Assembly (NCBI GenBank): GCA_029557025.1
Contig: JAKPRU010000011.1
Coordinates: 1-6,219, forward strand
Direction: 5' to 3'
DNA: 6,219 nt
Source of the DNA: Candidatus Omnitrophota bacterium
GTDB taxonomy: Bacteria > Hinthialibacterota > Hinthialibacteria > Hinthialibacterales > JAKPRU01
Of the stretch, positions 1-5,308 are shown piece by piece. Positions within the stretch are counted from its first letter, which is position 1. Every line of letters begins with the position of its first letter. The notes below the pieces were generated by a model. That model searched no databases, was not told the DNA's origin, and saw only the letters and a list, made by a program, of their open reading frames with translations. The position numbers and the translations under genes are program-made.

Positions 1-162
1 TCCGGCCTTTTTCAATTCCTGAAGAATCTGCACCAGGAACGGGTGCGGAATGTCCTGGTTGTGAGCAATCGCATCAATCGTAAGGACCTCATCCGATTCG
101 TACTTCTTGGCCAATTCATAAATAGCCAGCAGCGCATATTCACCTTTTGCAGACACACGCAT
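1..162 (-). CDS. Rrf2-family transcriptional regulator, N-terminal part (cut by window edge)
   Basis: Reading the minus strand from the ATG at 162 down to base 1 gives 54 codons beginning MRVSAKGEYALLAIYELAKK, the characteristic opening of Rrf2-family winged helix-turn-helix proteins (compare the MRLTSKGRYAV start of IscR). Residues about 27-54 (LTIDAIAHNQDIPHPFLVQI and on) form the helix-turn-helix, including the conserved I-P-x-x-F/Y-L-x-Q-I-L recognition helix. Family members are dimeric repressors or activators, some sensing Fe-S status, NO or cysteine through three downstream cysteines. That part lies outside the window, so the ligand cannot be judged. The frame stays open upstream and an earlier in-frame ATG exists at 312, but the family start at 162 is preferred: the extra 50 residues do not look like this family, and a GGA-containing stretch lies about 11 nt before 162. 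The gene is divergent from the DnaC-like gene. Confidence 0.9.
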   Translation of the reverse strand, partial: MRVSAKGEYALLAIYELAKKYESDEVLTIDAIAHNQDIPHPFLVQILQELKKAG

Positions 163-183
163 CGTCTTGTTTCCGAATCCGAT

Positions 184-205
184 GTTTATGATCTTTTTGA
201 TAAAC
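184..205. promoter_or_regulatory. Inverted repeat, possible operator of the Rrf2-type gene
   Basis: The perfect arms GTTTAT (184-189) and ATAAAC (200-205) are separated by 10 bp, giving a 22-bp dyad that ends 22 nt before the regulator's ATG. The spacing of about 16 bp between arm centres suits a dimeric winged-helix protein on one face of DNA, and Rrf2 proteins commonly autoregulate. It overlaps a weak promoter candidate for the minus-strand gene: TTGACG, read from 231 to 226, then a 17-bp spacer, then TAAGTT from 208 to 203. The arms and positions are seen directly; the operator role is inferred, and it could be a chance A/T-rich dyad. Confidence 0.4.
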
Positions 206-436
206 TTACCCCCGGTTTCGCAAAGCGTCAATGGGAAAGAATGGGAATCAATTTCGCCCGACCTGAGCTCTGTCCGAATCCTGGGATTGCCAAATGTCCG
301 TTCTAATCCCATAATATCTGCAAGTTCGCAATTGTGGCGATCTATGTTATGCCGTCGGCGGCGGATGCGGATGACGGTGTGAACAGCGCAAGGTTCTTTT
401 ACTTTCTCACTGACTCCGCGCCGTCCGCTCTGTTCA

Positions 437-442
437 TATAGA
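437..442 (+). promoter_or_regulatory. Candidate -10 element for the DnaC-like gene
   Basis: TATAGA lies 8 nt before the ATG at 451, with no convincing -35 element at 16-18 bp and no Shine-Dalgarno between it and the start codon. If it is a real -10, transcription would begin at or within about 2 nt of the ATG, giving a leaderless or nearly leaderless mRNA. The rest of the divergent region (163-436) holds no gene, RNA or terminator that I can support. Confidence 0.35.
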
Positions 443-450
443 AACCTATT

Positions 451-1218
451 ATGTTCCGCAACATCGGTTCCATATCGGAGGATCTTACATCCGGATTGGA
501 GGCCCTCCGCAAACACATCGAGTCCGCCGACTCGACGGATGACCGTACCTGTCCGCTGTGTGATGGTTACGGCAATATCATCGATGAGAAGGGCGCTCGC
601 CCGTGCCGTTGTGTGCTGAGCCTTCGTCATAGAGAGTTGCTGACCAGCGCCCGCATCCCTCCCCACTATCGCAAAAAAGATCTGGATAACTTCCAAGCAT
701 ATAATCCTCAATTAAAAGCGTGCCTGGTTACCGCGAGGGAATACGTTCAAAACTATTCTCCCGACAACAACCGGGGACTGTATCTCTATGGCGGACCCGG
801 ACTCGGAAAGACCCATCTTGCCGTCGCCATTCTGAAAGGACTTCTCCTTCGGGGATTCGACGGCGTTTTCTATAACCTCACAGATCTCTTTGATCAGCTG
901 CGCACCTCCATCGCCGATGATACCGGGGGAATCGGCGATCTCATGCGGGATCTGGACCGAGACATCCTGGTTCTCGATGATGTGACCATTCCGAAACAAA
1001 CCGCCTGGGTCAGCGACAGGCTGTATGCATTCGTCAATTCCCGTTACCAGAACAACAAGACCCTGATTATCACAACCAACCTGGACCCCAAGGAACTCAC
1101 GCTTCGCCTCGGGGATGTGTTTGCCTCCCGCATTTGCGCCATGTGCCGCCAGATCGAACTGAAAGGCGATGATTACCGCGCGCGGATGGAACGCTCCGGC
1201 AAATCCACCTGGCCCTGA
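451..1218 (+). CDS. DnaC/DnaI-like AAA+ ATPase (probable helicase loader)
   Basis: This 255-residue protein has the layout of DnaC/DnaI/IstB-type ATPases. An N-terminal cysteine cluster, CPLCDGYG at 34-41 and CRC at 52-54 (C34, C37, C52, C54), probably binds zinc and resembles the N-terminal zinc module of DnaI-like loaders. A linker follows with the family-typical R-I-P-P-H-Y-R-K-K-D-L-D-N-F (68-81). The AAA+ core has Walker A GGPGLGKT (114-121), Walker B DILVLDDV (171-178), sensor 1 ITTN (207-210) and an arginine-finger region RLGDVFASRI (219-228, R227). Family members load the replicative hexameric helicase onto single-stranded DNA using ATP. The start is the first in-frame ATG after the TAG stop at 439-441; no Shine-Dalgarno precedes it. 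IstB of IS21 elements is the main alternative, but there is no transposase nearby and the zinc module favours a chromosomal loader. The exact role is inferred. Confidence 0.85.
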   Translation: MFRNIGSISEDLTSGLEALRKHIESADSTDDRTCPLCDGYGNIIDEKGARPCRCVLSLRHRELLTSARIPPHYRKKDLDNFQAYNPQLKACLVTAREYVQNYSPDNNRGLYLYGGPGLGKTHLAVAILKGLLLRGFDGVFYNLTDLFDQLRTSIADDTGGIGDLMRDLDRDILVLDDVTIPKQTAWVSDRLYAFVNSRYQNNKTLIITTNLDPKELTLRLGDVFASRICAMCRQIELKGDDYRARMERSGKSTWP

Positions 1219-1299
1219 CCTCTCACCAGTCTGTTCTTTCCCCATCTCTTTATTGGTGTTACCTGTCCCATTCGTCCTATTCTTCTTTCTTCCTCTCTC
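1219..1299 (+). other. G-poor pyrimidine-rich tract after the DnaC-like gene
   Basis: The spacer immediately downstream of the stop codon is strongly enriched in C and T and has few G residues, and no hairpin with a T-tract is present. C-rich, G-depleted RNA of this kind resembles Rho utilisation sites, so Rho-dependent termination between this gene and the desulfurase is possible. Only the composition is seen; the role is inferred. Confidence 0.25.
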
Positions 1300-1322
1300 T
1301 GGATTCACCCTTTCAAACCGGC

Positions 1323-1328
1323 TACACT
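1323..1328 (+). promoter_or_regulatory. Candidate -10 element for the cysteine desulfurase gene
   Basis: TACACT (4 of 6 matches to TATAAT) ends 9 nt before the ATG at 1338. A poor -35 match, TGGATT, sits at 1300-1305 with a 17-bp spacer. No Shine-Dalgarno precedes the start codon, so a very short or absent 5' leader is suggested. This is weak on its own, but the same arrangement occurs before 451 and 5309. Confidence 0.3.
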
Positions 1329-1337
1329 CGCACCGCA

Positions 1338-2474
1338 ATGAAAGCAATTTACCTGGATCACAATGCTGCCACCCCACTCGATCCTCGCGTCCTGGATGCG
1401 ATGATGCCCTACCTGCGAGAGGAGTATGGTAATCCGTCCTGCCGATACGGTCCCGGGGTCAATGCCGCCTATGCTGTCGAACGGGCACGTCTTCAGGTCG
1501 CGAAACTGCTCGGCGCAAAACCGGGGGAAATTATCTTCACCAGCGGCGGCACGGAATCCAACAACCTTGCTCTCCGAGGCGCTGTGCGATCGATGGGCCG
1601 GAAGCATATCGTTACCACGTCCGTTGAGCATCCCGCTGTCTTGAATACCTGCAAAGACCTGGAACATTATGAGAACTGTACCCTCAGCATCCTGCCGGTC
1701 GATGCCGAAGGGCGAATCGCTCCTCACAAAGTCATCCGGGCCGTTACCGCTCGGACTGCCGTGGTCAGCGTGATGACCGCCAACAATGAAATTGGTACGA
1801 TCCAGCCCATCGTCGAAATCGGATCTCTCTTACAAAAAGAGGATGTCCTTTTTCACACCGATGCCGTTCAGGCATTCGGGCGCATCCCGCTGAACGTGGT
1901 GAACCTGCATGTGGACCTGTTGTCTCTGTCCGGGCACAAGATATTCGGTCCCAAGGGGATCGGCGCGCTGTATATCCGCGAAGGAGTTTCTTTTCGACCT
2001 CAAATCACCGGCGGGCAACAGGAATTCGGCTTGCGCGGCGGAACCCCCAATGTGCCCGCAATTGCCGGATTGGGCATGGCGGCGGAACTGGCGCGGCTTG
2101 AAATGGATAACCGCTCGGCCAGGATCACCTCGCTCGCTGAACGGCTCCGGGACCGCCTGCTCAGTGATATCCCCGGCCTTCTCATCAATAGCCCGCCTCG
2201 GGATTGCCTGCCGGGAACGTTGAACATCTCCATCCCTGGAGTCTCCGCGCCCCGCTTGGTCGAAAGTCTGGATCGCGAGGGAATCTGTGTGTCCAGCGGA
2301 TGTGCCTGTTCCGAGGGCAAACAGGGACCATCGCAGGTTGTCCTGGCTGTCACCGGCGACCCTGACCGGGCTATGTCTTGCATTCGGTTCTCCATCGGAC
2401 CCGAAAACACAATGGACGAAATCAACCACGTCGCCCTCACTCTCCCAAAGATCCTTTCCCGCCCAACACCCTGA
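1338..2474 (+). CDS. Cysteine desulfurase, NifS/IscS type (aminotransferase class V)
   Basis: This 378-residue PLP enzyme should convert L-cysteine to L-alanine, leaving a persulfide on its active-site cysteine for Fe-S cluster assembly, tRNA thiolation or other sulfur-using pathways in the cytosol. The start YLDHNAATPLDPRV is the classic family N-terminus. Other landmarks are the PLP-phosphate loop TSGGTESNNLAL (68-79), H98 in SVEH that stacks on the cofactor, D175 in HTDAVQ, the Schiff-base lysine K201 in LSGHK, the LRGGTPNVP segment (232-240), and the active-site loop SSGCACSEG (319-327). C324 aligns with the catalytic cysteine and C322 is an extra neighbour. R350 in IRFSIG would bind the substrate carboxylate. 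The length is normal for the family and the gene looks intact. No scaffold (nifU/iscU) gene is adjacent, so nifS versus iscS cannot be decided. Pairing with the Rrf2-type regulator at 1-162 is suggestive, though that gene is divergent. Confidence 0.95.
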   Translation: MKAIYLDHNAATPLDPRVLDAMMPYLREEYGNPSCRYGPGVNAAYAVERARLQVAKLLGAKPGEIIFTSGGTESNNLALRGAVRSMGRKHIVTTSVEHPAVLNTCKDLEHYENCTLSILPVDAEGRIAPHKVIRAVTARTAVVSVMTANNEIGTIQPIVEIGSLLQKEDVLFHTDAVQAFGRIPLNVVNLHVDLLSLSGHKIFGPKGIGALYIREGVSFRPQITGGQQEFGLRGGTPNVPAIAGLGMAAELARLEMDNRSARITSLAERLRDRLLSDIPGLLINSPPRDCLPGTLNISIPGVSAPRLVESLDREGICVSSGCACSEGKQGPSQVVLAVTGDPDRAMSCIRFSIGPENTMDEINHVALTLPKILSRPTP

Positions 2475-2558
2475 AATACTCTCTGTCTTCTTTTACATTC
2501 ATTCCTTCCATTTTATCTTCCCTATTCTTTTAATCTTTAATTCTCAATTCTCTTCCTG
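2475..2558 (+). other. G-depleted pyrimidine-rich intergenic tract
   Basis: About 84 bases after the desulfurase stop codon are almost pure C/T/A with only two G residues. No intrinsic terminator hairpin is present. It may serve as a Rho-dependent termination zone. Its distal part (about 2531-2552) has TTAATTCTCAATTCTC-like words resembling the AT-rich tract at 5229-5270. Confidence 0.25.
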
Positions 2559-2580
2559 CCGGCTTCCTATCGCGGTAAAC

Positions 2581-2586
2581 TATAGT
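2581..2586 (+). promoter_or_regulatory. Candidate -10 element of the tatA transcription unit
   Basis: TATAGT matches TATAAT at 5 of 6 positions and lies about 80 nt before tatA. No good -35 hexamer is found at 16-18 bp upstream. Transcription from here would produce a leader of roughly 70 nt containing the hairpin at 2615-2645. Confidence 0.4.
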
Positions 2587-2614
2587 ATGGTAAATATGAA
2601 TGGGTCGTATTTTT

Positions 2615-2645
2615 CGGGCTTGCGTCCCAGCGGGAACAAGTCCCG
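2615..2645 (+). promoter_or_regulatory. Structured 5' leader hairpin of tatA
   Basis: The leader folds into a three-helix rod. CGGG (2615-2618) pairs with CCCG (2642-2645), CTTG (2619-2622) with CAAG (2637-2640), and TCCC (2625-2628) with GGGA (2632-2635). The small interruptions are T2641 bulged and CG/A internal. A competing shorter hairpin is GCGGGA (2630-2635) with TCCCGC (2641-2646) around a 5-nt loop. Both end 4-5 nt before the Shine-Dalgarno AAGGAG (2651-2656), so a choice of fold could affect translation or mRNA stability. There is no T-tract, so it is not an intrinsic terminator. The pairing is read directly; a regulatory role is inferred. Confidence 0.5.
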
Positions 2646-2663
2646 CAAAGAAGGAGTCCTACA

Positions 2664-2852
2664 ATGATTCAACCTCCCGGGCCGTGGGAACTGATGGTAA
2701 TTCTCCTTATCGTGATGGTGGTTTTCGGCGCGAAACGTCTCCCTGAAATCGGCAAGGGTCTGGGCAAGGGTATCCGGGAGTTTAAGAAATCCTTGCGCGA
2801 GATCTCCGAAGACGAAAAAGACGAGAACTCCCAGATCGAAGAACCGAAGTAA
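2664..2852 (+). CDS. tatA: Sec-independent (twin-arginine) translocase subunit TatA/E
   Basis: This 62-residue protein is the pore-forming component of the twin-arginine system, which moves folded proteins across the cytoplasmic membrane with TatC. It has a short N-terminal membrane segment (about residues 8-20, [13 protein letters not shown]) and the signature hinge [20 protein letters not shown] (21-40), made of F21-G22 followed by the amphipathic helix. A charged acidic tail ends in EEPK. The length is at the short end of the usual range but complete. A strong Shine-Dalgarno, AAGGAG, sits 7 nt before the ATG. It is transcribed alone as far as the window shows, with its own leader and a terminator at 2882-2917. 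TatC and TatB are not nearby. A/E-type versus B-type is decided by the FGxxxLPEIG hinge and short tail, which favour TatA. Confidence 0.95.
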   Translation: MIQPPGPWELMVILLIVMVVFGAKRLPEIGKGLGKGIREFKKSLREISEDEKDENSQIEEPK

Positions 2853-2881
2853 TTCTCCGGCAATTTAACGTGCAGATATGC

Positions 2882-2917
2882 AGCCGCCTCCCATCTCGGC
2901 GAGGCGGTTGTTTCTTT
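2882..2917 (+). terminator. Intrinsic terminator downstream of tatA
   Basis: The segment 2882-2890 (AGCCGCCTC) pairs with 2901-2909 (GAGGCGGTT) over 9 bp, including one G-T wobble, around a 10-nt loop. The T-rich run TTGTTTCTTT follows. It lies 29 nt past the tatA stop codon, the expected place for the end of that transcript. Confidence 0.8.
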
Positions 2918-2937
2918 GTATTGGGGTTCTTCGACGA

Positions 2938-2991
2938 CCTCCCCCCGCTCTTCCCCTCTCTACCCTTGGAAAGGGGGGCCGGGGGGTGAGG
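2938..2991. repeat. C-run/G-run palindromic repeat (REP-like)
   Basis: A run of C at 2941-2946 and a run of G at 2981-2986, flanked by CCT and GAGG, pair as the outer stem with one bulged T (2987). Inside is a second short stem, CCCTT (2963-2967) with AAGGG (2971-2975), around GGA. C/T-rich then G-rich palindromes of this look, centred on CCCTTGGAAAGGG, are common dispersed intergenic elements in many bacterial genomes and give spurious translations of the PRPPxPR type. It sits between the tatA terminator and the esterase promoter. Only one copy is in this window, so dispersal is inferred. Confidence 0.5.
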
Positions 2992-3010
2992 ACACCCCCC
3001 TCCCATCCTC

Positions 3011-3039
3011 TTGCCACTCTCCGGCCTATGTATGAGAAT
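3011..3039 (+). promoter_or_regulatory. Candidate promoter of the esterase gene
   Basis: TTGCCA (3011-3016, 5 of 6 matches to the -35 consensus) is followed after 17 bp by GAGAAT (3034-3039, 4 of 6 matches to the -10). The start would be near 3046, giving a leader of about 30 nt that contains the GGAGA Shine-Dalgarno at 3063-3067. The match is moderate only. Confidence 0.4.
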
Positions 3040-3074
3040 ACTCCGTCACCCCATCTCGACCTGGAGAAACTCTC

Positions 3075-5198
3075 ATGGCCTCTCTTCTGCATTTGATTTC
3101 CTGCGCCGCTCTCTGCTTTACCGCAGGCGTTCTCTGTGTCCAGGCCACGGACCTGGAGAATATCGACCCCGAAATGCTGTTTCAATATCAATGGGACCTT
3201 GTTCAGAAAGCGGATAACGCACGTCGGGAGAAACTCGCTCAAATCCGAACCGTTCCGCAGTGGGAGGCACGGAAGCAATATGTCCGGGAAAAAATCACGG
3301 AAATGATCGGCGCATTCCCGGAACGGACACCCCTCAACGCGCGCGTCGTGGGGCGGCTTGACCATAAGGATTATCGGGTCGAAATGGTAATATACGAAAG
3401 CCGACCGAATTTCTACGTGACCGCCAACTTGTATCTCCCAAAAAACCATCCGTTTCCCGCCCCTGCCGTTCTGTTCGCCTGCGGACATTGGCCTGATGGT
3501 AAGGCCGCCGGGGATTACCAGCGCTGCTGCATCGGCCTCGCAAAAAAAGGATATGTCGTTCTCAGTTTCGATCCGCTGGGGCAGGGGGAACGGTTCCAGC
3601 ATTGGGAGATTGACTTGCAGCAGTCTCCCACAGGCCCTGCCGTTTTCGAACACTCAAAACTCGGAAATGTTTGCATCCTTCTGGGATTCAACCTCGCCAA
3701 CTATTTCATCTGGGATGGGATGCGCAGCCTGGATTATCTGTTGTCCCGCCCGGAGGTGGACCCGACACGAATCGGCGGCGCAGGCAATTCCGGAGGCGGC
3801 ACACAGACTACCTATATCGCCTCTCTGGATAACCGTGTCACCGTCGCAGTCCCCGATTGCTATATCACCACGCTGAAACACCGAATCGAAACCCGCCAGG
3901 GGGCGGATGATGAACAGAACTTCAATCCCTGTTTCGTCTATGGCATCGACCACTTCGATCTGCTGAGCCTGCGCGCTCCGAAACCGATTCAGATCAATGC
4001 CGCCATTGAGGATTTCTTCCCGTTGGCGGGCGCTCGACAGACCGCCCAGGACCTGAAAAATCTCTATGGATTCTATAATGCCGCCGAACGGGTGAACATT
4101 GTCGAACTCCCCGGTCCTCATGCGTACGACAAGCCGCATCGTGAGGCGACTTATGCCTGGATGAACCGCTGGCTCGGAAATGAAGCCGCCGGAGATACCG
4201 AACCCGAAATGGAAATCGACCTCAAAGAGCTGCTGCAGTGCACCGTAAGCGGCCAAGTGGTGGAATCCCTGGGTGGCGAGACCGTTTATACTCTTAATAA
4301 GACTTTCTATCGGAAACACGGATATAACCGCCCTGTTCCATCTTCATCACTCGAATTGGAAAAATGGCTCGACAACCTTCGTGCGGATGTCCGCAAACTG
4401 CTTGCCCTCCCCGCCGCAACCGGCACACCGCGTCTGTACCGCTCGGAACCTTCAACAATCGACCTCGGCACACAGATCCGCCTGGTCTTCGAAAGCGAGC
4501 CGGGCATTGCGGTCCCCGGATGGCTGCTGTTGCCTGAGAAACCTTCGAAGGGAATTGAAATCCTGCTTTTCGAGGACGGCAAAGATGCCCATCTCAACGA
4601 TGAGTATGTGCGGAAATCCTTGGCAGACGGTACTGCGATATACCTGATCGACCCGCGAGGCATGGGGGAAACTATGTCCAAATTCGGCGATGCCGAGAAA
4701 TACTACGACTACTTCCGGGAAGAACAGAACCTGGCGTACACCGCGTTCATGTTGGGGAGGCCCTTGCTGGGTGAGCGCGTGTGGGATGTCCTGCAAGCAG
4801 TCGAGGTCGCCGCAACATTACCGGAGCGGGACGGCGGACGGATCCGCCTGCAAGGGCAGGGAAGCGCCGCGCTTCTGGCTCTGTTCGCCGGTGCATTGGA
4901 TGAACGAATCCACCGAACCGTCTGCTGCAATATGCTCGTTTCCTATGAATCCCTCGTAATGAATAAGTATTTCCGCTGGCATTCCTCATGCCTGATCCCG
5001 GGCGTCTTGCGCTCGTTCGACCTGCCCCTGGTCGCCGCGCTTGTCGCTCCACGCATACTGTCCTTGTATGACACCGTGGATGAAATGAAACAGGTAATGC
5101 CTCCCACCAGAGTGCGTGAGATCTATCAGCCTGCCGAGGCCGTCTACCGTATGCGCGGCGACATCCGCGCCTTCAATATACACGGTCCCGAAATGTAG
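3075..5198 (+). CDS. Secreted alpha/beta-hydrolase, acetyl-xylan-esterase-like, two tandem domains
   Basis: This 707-residue protein has a hydrophobic N-terminal signal (about residues 3-22) with a likely signal-peptidase site after VQA (24), so it is probably exported by Sec. It has no twin arginines and, unusually, no positive residue at the very N-terminus. Domain 1 (about 60-370) is an alpha/beta-hydrolase of the acetyl-xylan-esterase/dienelactone-hydrolase-like kind. It has ACGHWPDGK (135-143), FDPLGQGER (165-173), nucleophile elbow GNSGG (237-241, S239), the probable acid D313 in IEDFFPLAGAR, and the probable catalytic His H349 in PGPHAY. Domain 2 (about 460-707) repeats the layout: IDPRGMGET (525-533), GQGSA (594-598) where the nucleophile position is G596, APRILSLYDTVDE (658-670), and a terminal HGPEM where the His is missing. 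It probably removes ester groups from polysaccharide or a related substrate; the substrate is not evident. GGAGA lies 7 nt before the ATG. Confidence 0.8.
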   Translation: MASLLHLISCAALCFTAGVLCVQATDLENIDPEMLFQYQWDLVQKADNARREKLAQIRTVPQWEARKQYVREKITEMIGAFPERTPLNARVVGRLDHKDYRVEMVIYESRPNFYVTANLYLPKNHPFPAPAVLFACGHWPDGKAAGDYQRCCIGLAKKGYVVLSFDPLGQGERFQHWEIDLQQSPTGPAVFEHSKLGNVCILLGFNLANYFIWDGMRSLDYLLSRPEVDPTRIGGAGNSGGGTQTTYIASLDNRVTVAVPDCYITTLKHRIETRQGADDEQNFNPCFVYGIDHFDLLSLRAPKPIQINAAIEDFFPLAGARQTAQDLKNLYGFYNAAERVNIVELPGPHAYDKPHREATYAWMNRWLGNEAAGDTEPEMEIDLKELLQCTVSGQVVESLGGETVYTLNKTFYRKHGYNRPVPSSSLELEKWLDNLRADVRKLLALPAATGTPRLYRSEPSTIDLGTQIRLVFESEPGIAVPGWLLLPEKPSKGIEILLFEDGKDAHLNDEYVRKSLADGTAIYLIDPRGMGETMSKFGDAEKYYDYFREEQNLAYTAFMLGRPLLGERVWDVLQAVEVAATLPERDGGRIRLQGQGSAALLALFAGALDERIHRTVCCNMLVSYESLVMNKYFRWHSSCLIPGVLRSFDLPLVAALVAPRILSLYDTVDEMKQVMPPTRVREIYQPAEAVYRMRGDIRAFNIHGPEM

Positions 5199-5228
5199 AT
5201 CTGATCCACACTTATCCGCCCCATTGCT

Positions 5229-5270
5229 TTTTTTCAATTCTTAATTTTCAATTCGTAATTCGTAATTCTC
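5229..5270. repeat. AT-rich degenerate short tandem repeat
   Basis: The spacer after the esterase holds a run of related 7-8 nt words: TTCAATTC, TTAATTTT, CAATTCG, TAATTCG and TAATTCTC. The unit CGTAATT occurs twice in succession. It differs sharply in composition from the surrounding genes, and similar words occur at about 2531-2552. No hairpin terminator is seen after the esterase stop at 5198. The A/T-rich block lies directly upstream of the -35 at 5273 and could also act as an UP-element-like sequence for that promoter. Confidence 0.4.
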
Positions 5271-5272
5271 CC

Positions 5273-5301
5273 TTGACACTCCCTCCTCCCATCGCTATAT
5301 T
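5273..5301 (+). promoter_or_regulatory. Strong sigma-70-type promoter of the ilvB attenuator unit
   Basis: TTGACA (5273-5278, a perfect -35) is separated by exactly 17 bp from TATATT (5296-5301, 5 of 6 matches to the -10). This is the best promoter match in the window. The predicted start is about 5308, immediately before the ATG of the leader peptide at 5309. Confidence 0.85.
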
Positions 5302-5308
5302 TTCTCTA

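Noticed and set aside
43..306. Plus-strand open frame of 87 codons
   Set aside because: It lies antisense to the Rrf2-type N-terminus, whose minus-strand translation is unmistakable; the plus-strand product has no family features.
163..312. In-frame N-terminal extension of the Rrf2-type protein to an ATG at 312
   Set aside because: The frame is open, but the family start MRVSAKGEYA fits 162 and the extra 50 residues have no family resemblance and would run across the dyad and promoter region.
381..396. GAAC-N8-GTTC short inverted repeat in the 163-450 spacer
   Set aside because: The arms are only 4 bp with no positional link to a promoter or gene end; chance is likely.
451..1218. IstB of an IS21-type insertion sequence
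   Set aside because: There is no istA transposase, terminal inverted repeat or target duplication nearby, and the N-terminal cysteine module fits chromosomal DnaI/DnaC-like proteins.
712..1377. Minus-strand frame of 221 codons
   Set aside because: It is antisense to the DnaC-like gene and runs across the desulfurase start; it has no recognisable features.
3090..3104. Lipobox-like LISC in the esterase signal peptide
   Set aside because: The Cys is at residue 10, too early for a lipoprotein signal, and the hydrophobic core continues past it to a better signal-peptidase I site after VQA.
2865..3653. Minus-strand frame of 262 codons across the repeat and esterase start
   Set aside because: It is translated from the C/G-run repeat and antisense to the esterase; the PRPPFPR-like segment is a typical spurious product of such repeats.
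5199..5228. Intrinsic terminator after the esterase gene
   Set aside because: There is a T-run at about 5228-5234 but no stable G/C hairpin before it.
5229..5270. Possible CRISPR-like array
   Set aside because: Units are 7-8 nt, degenerate and without spacers; it is a low-complexity repeat.
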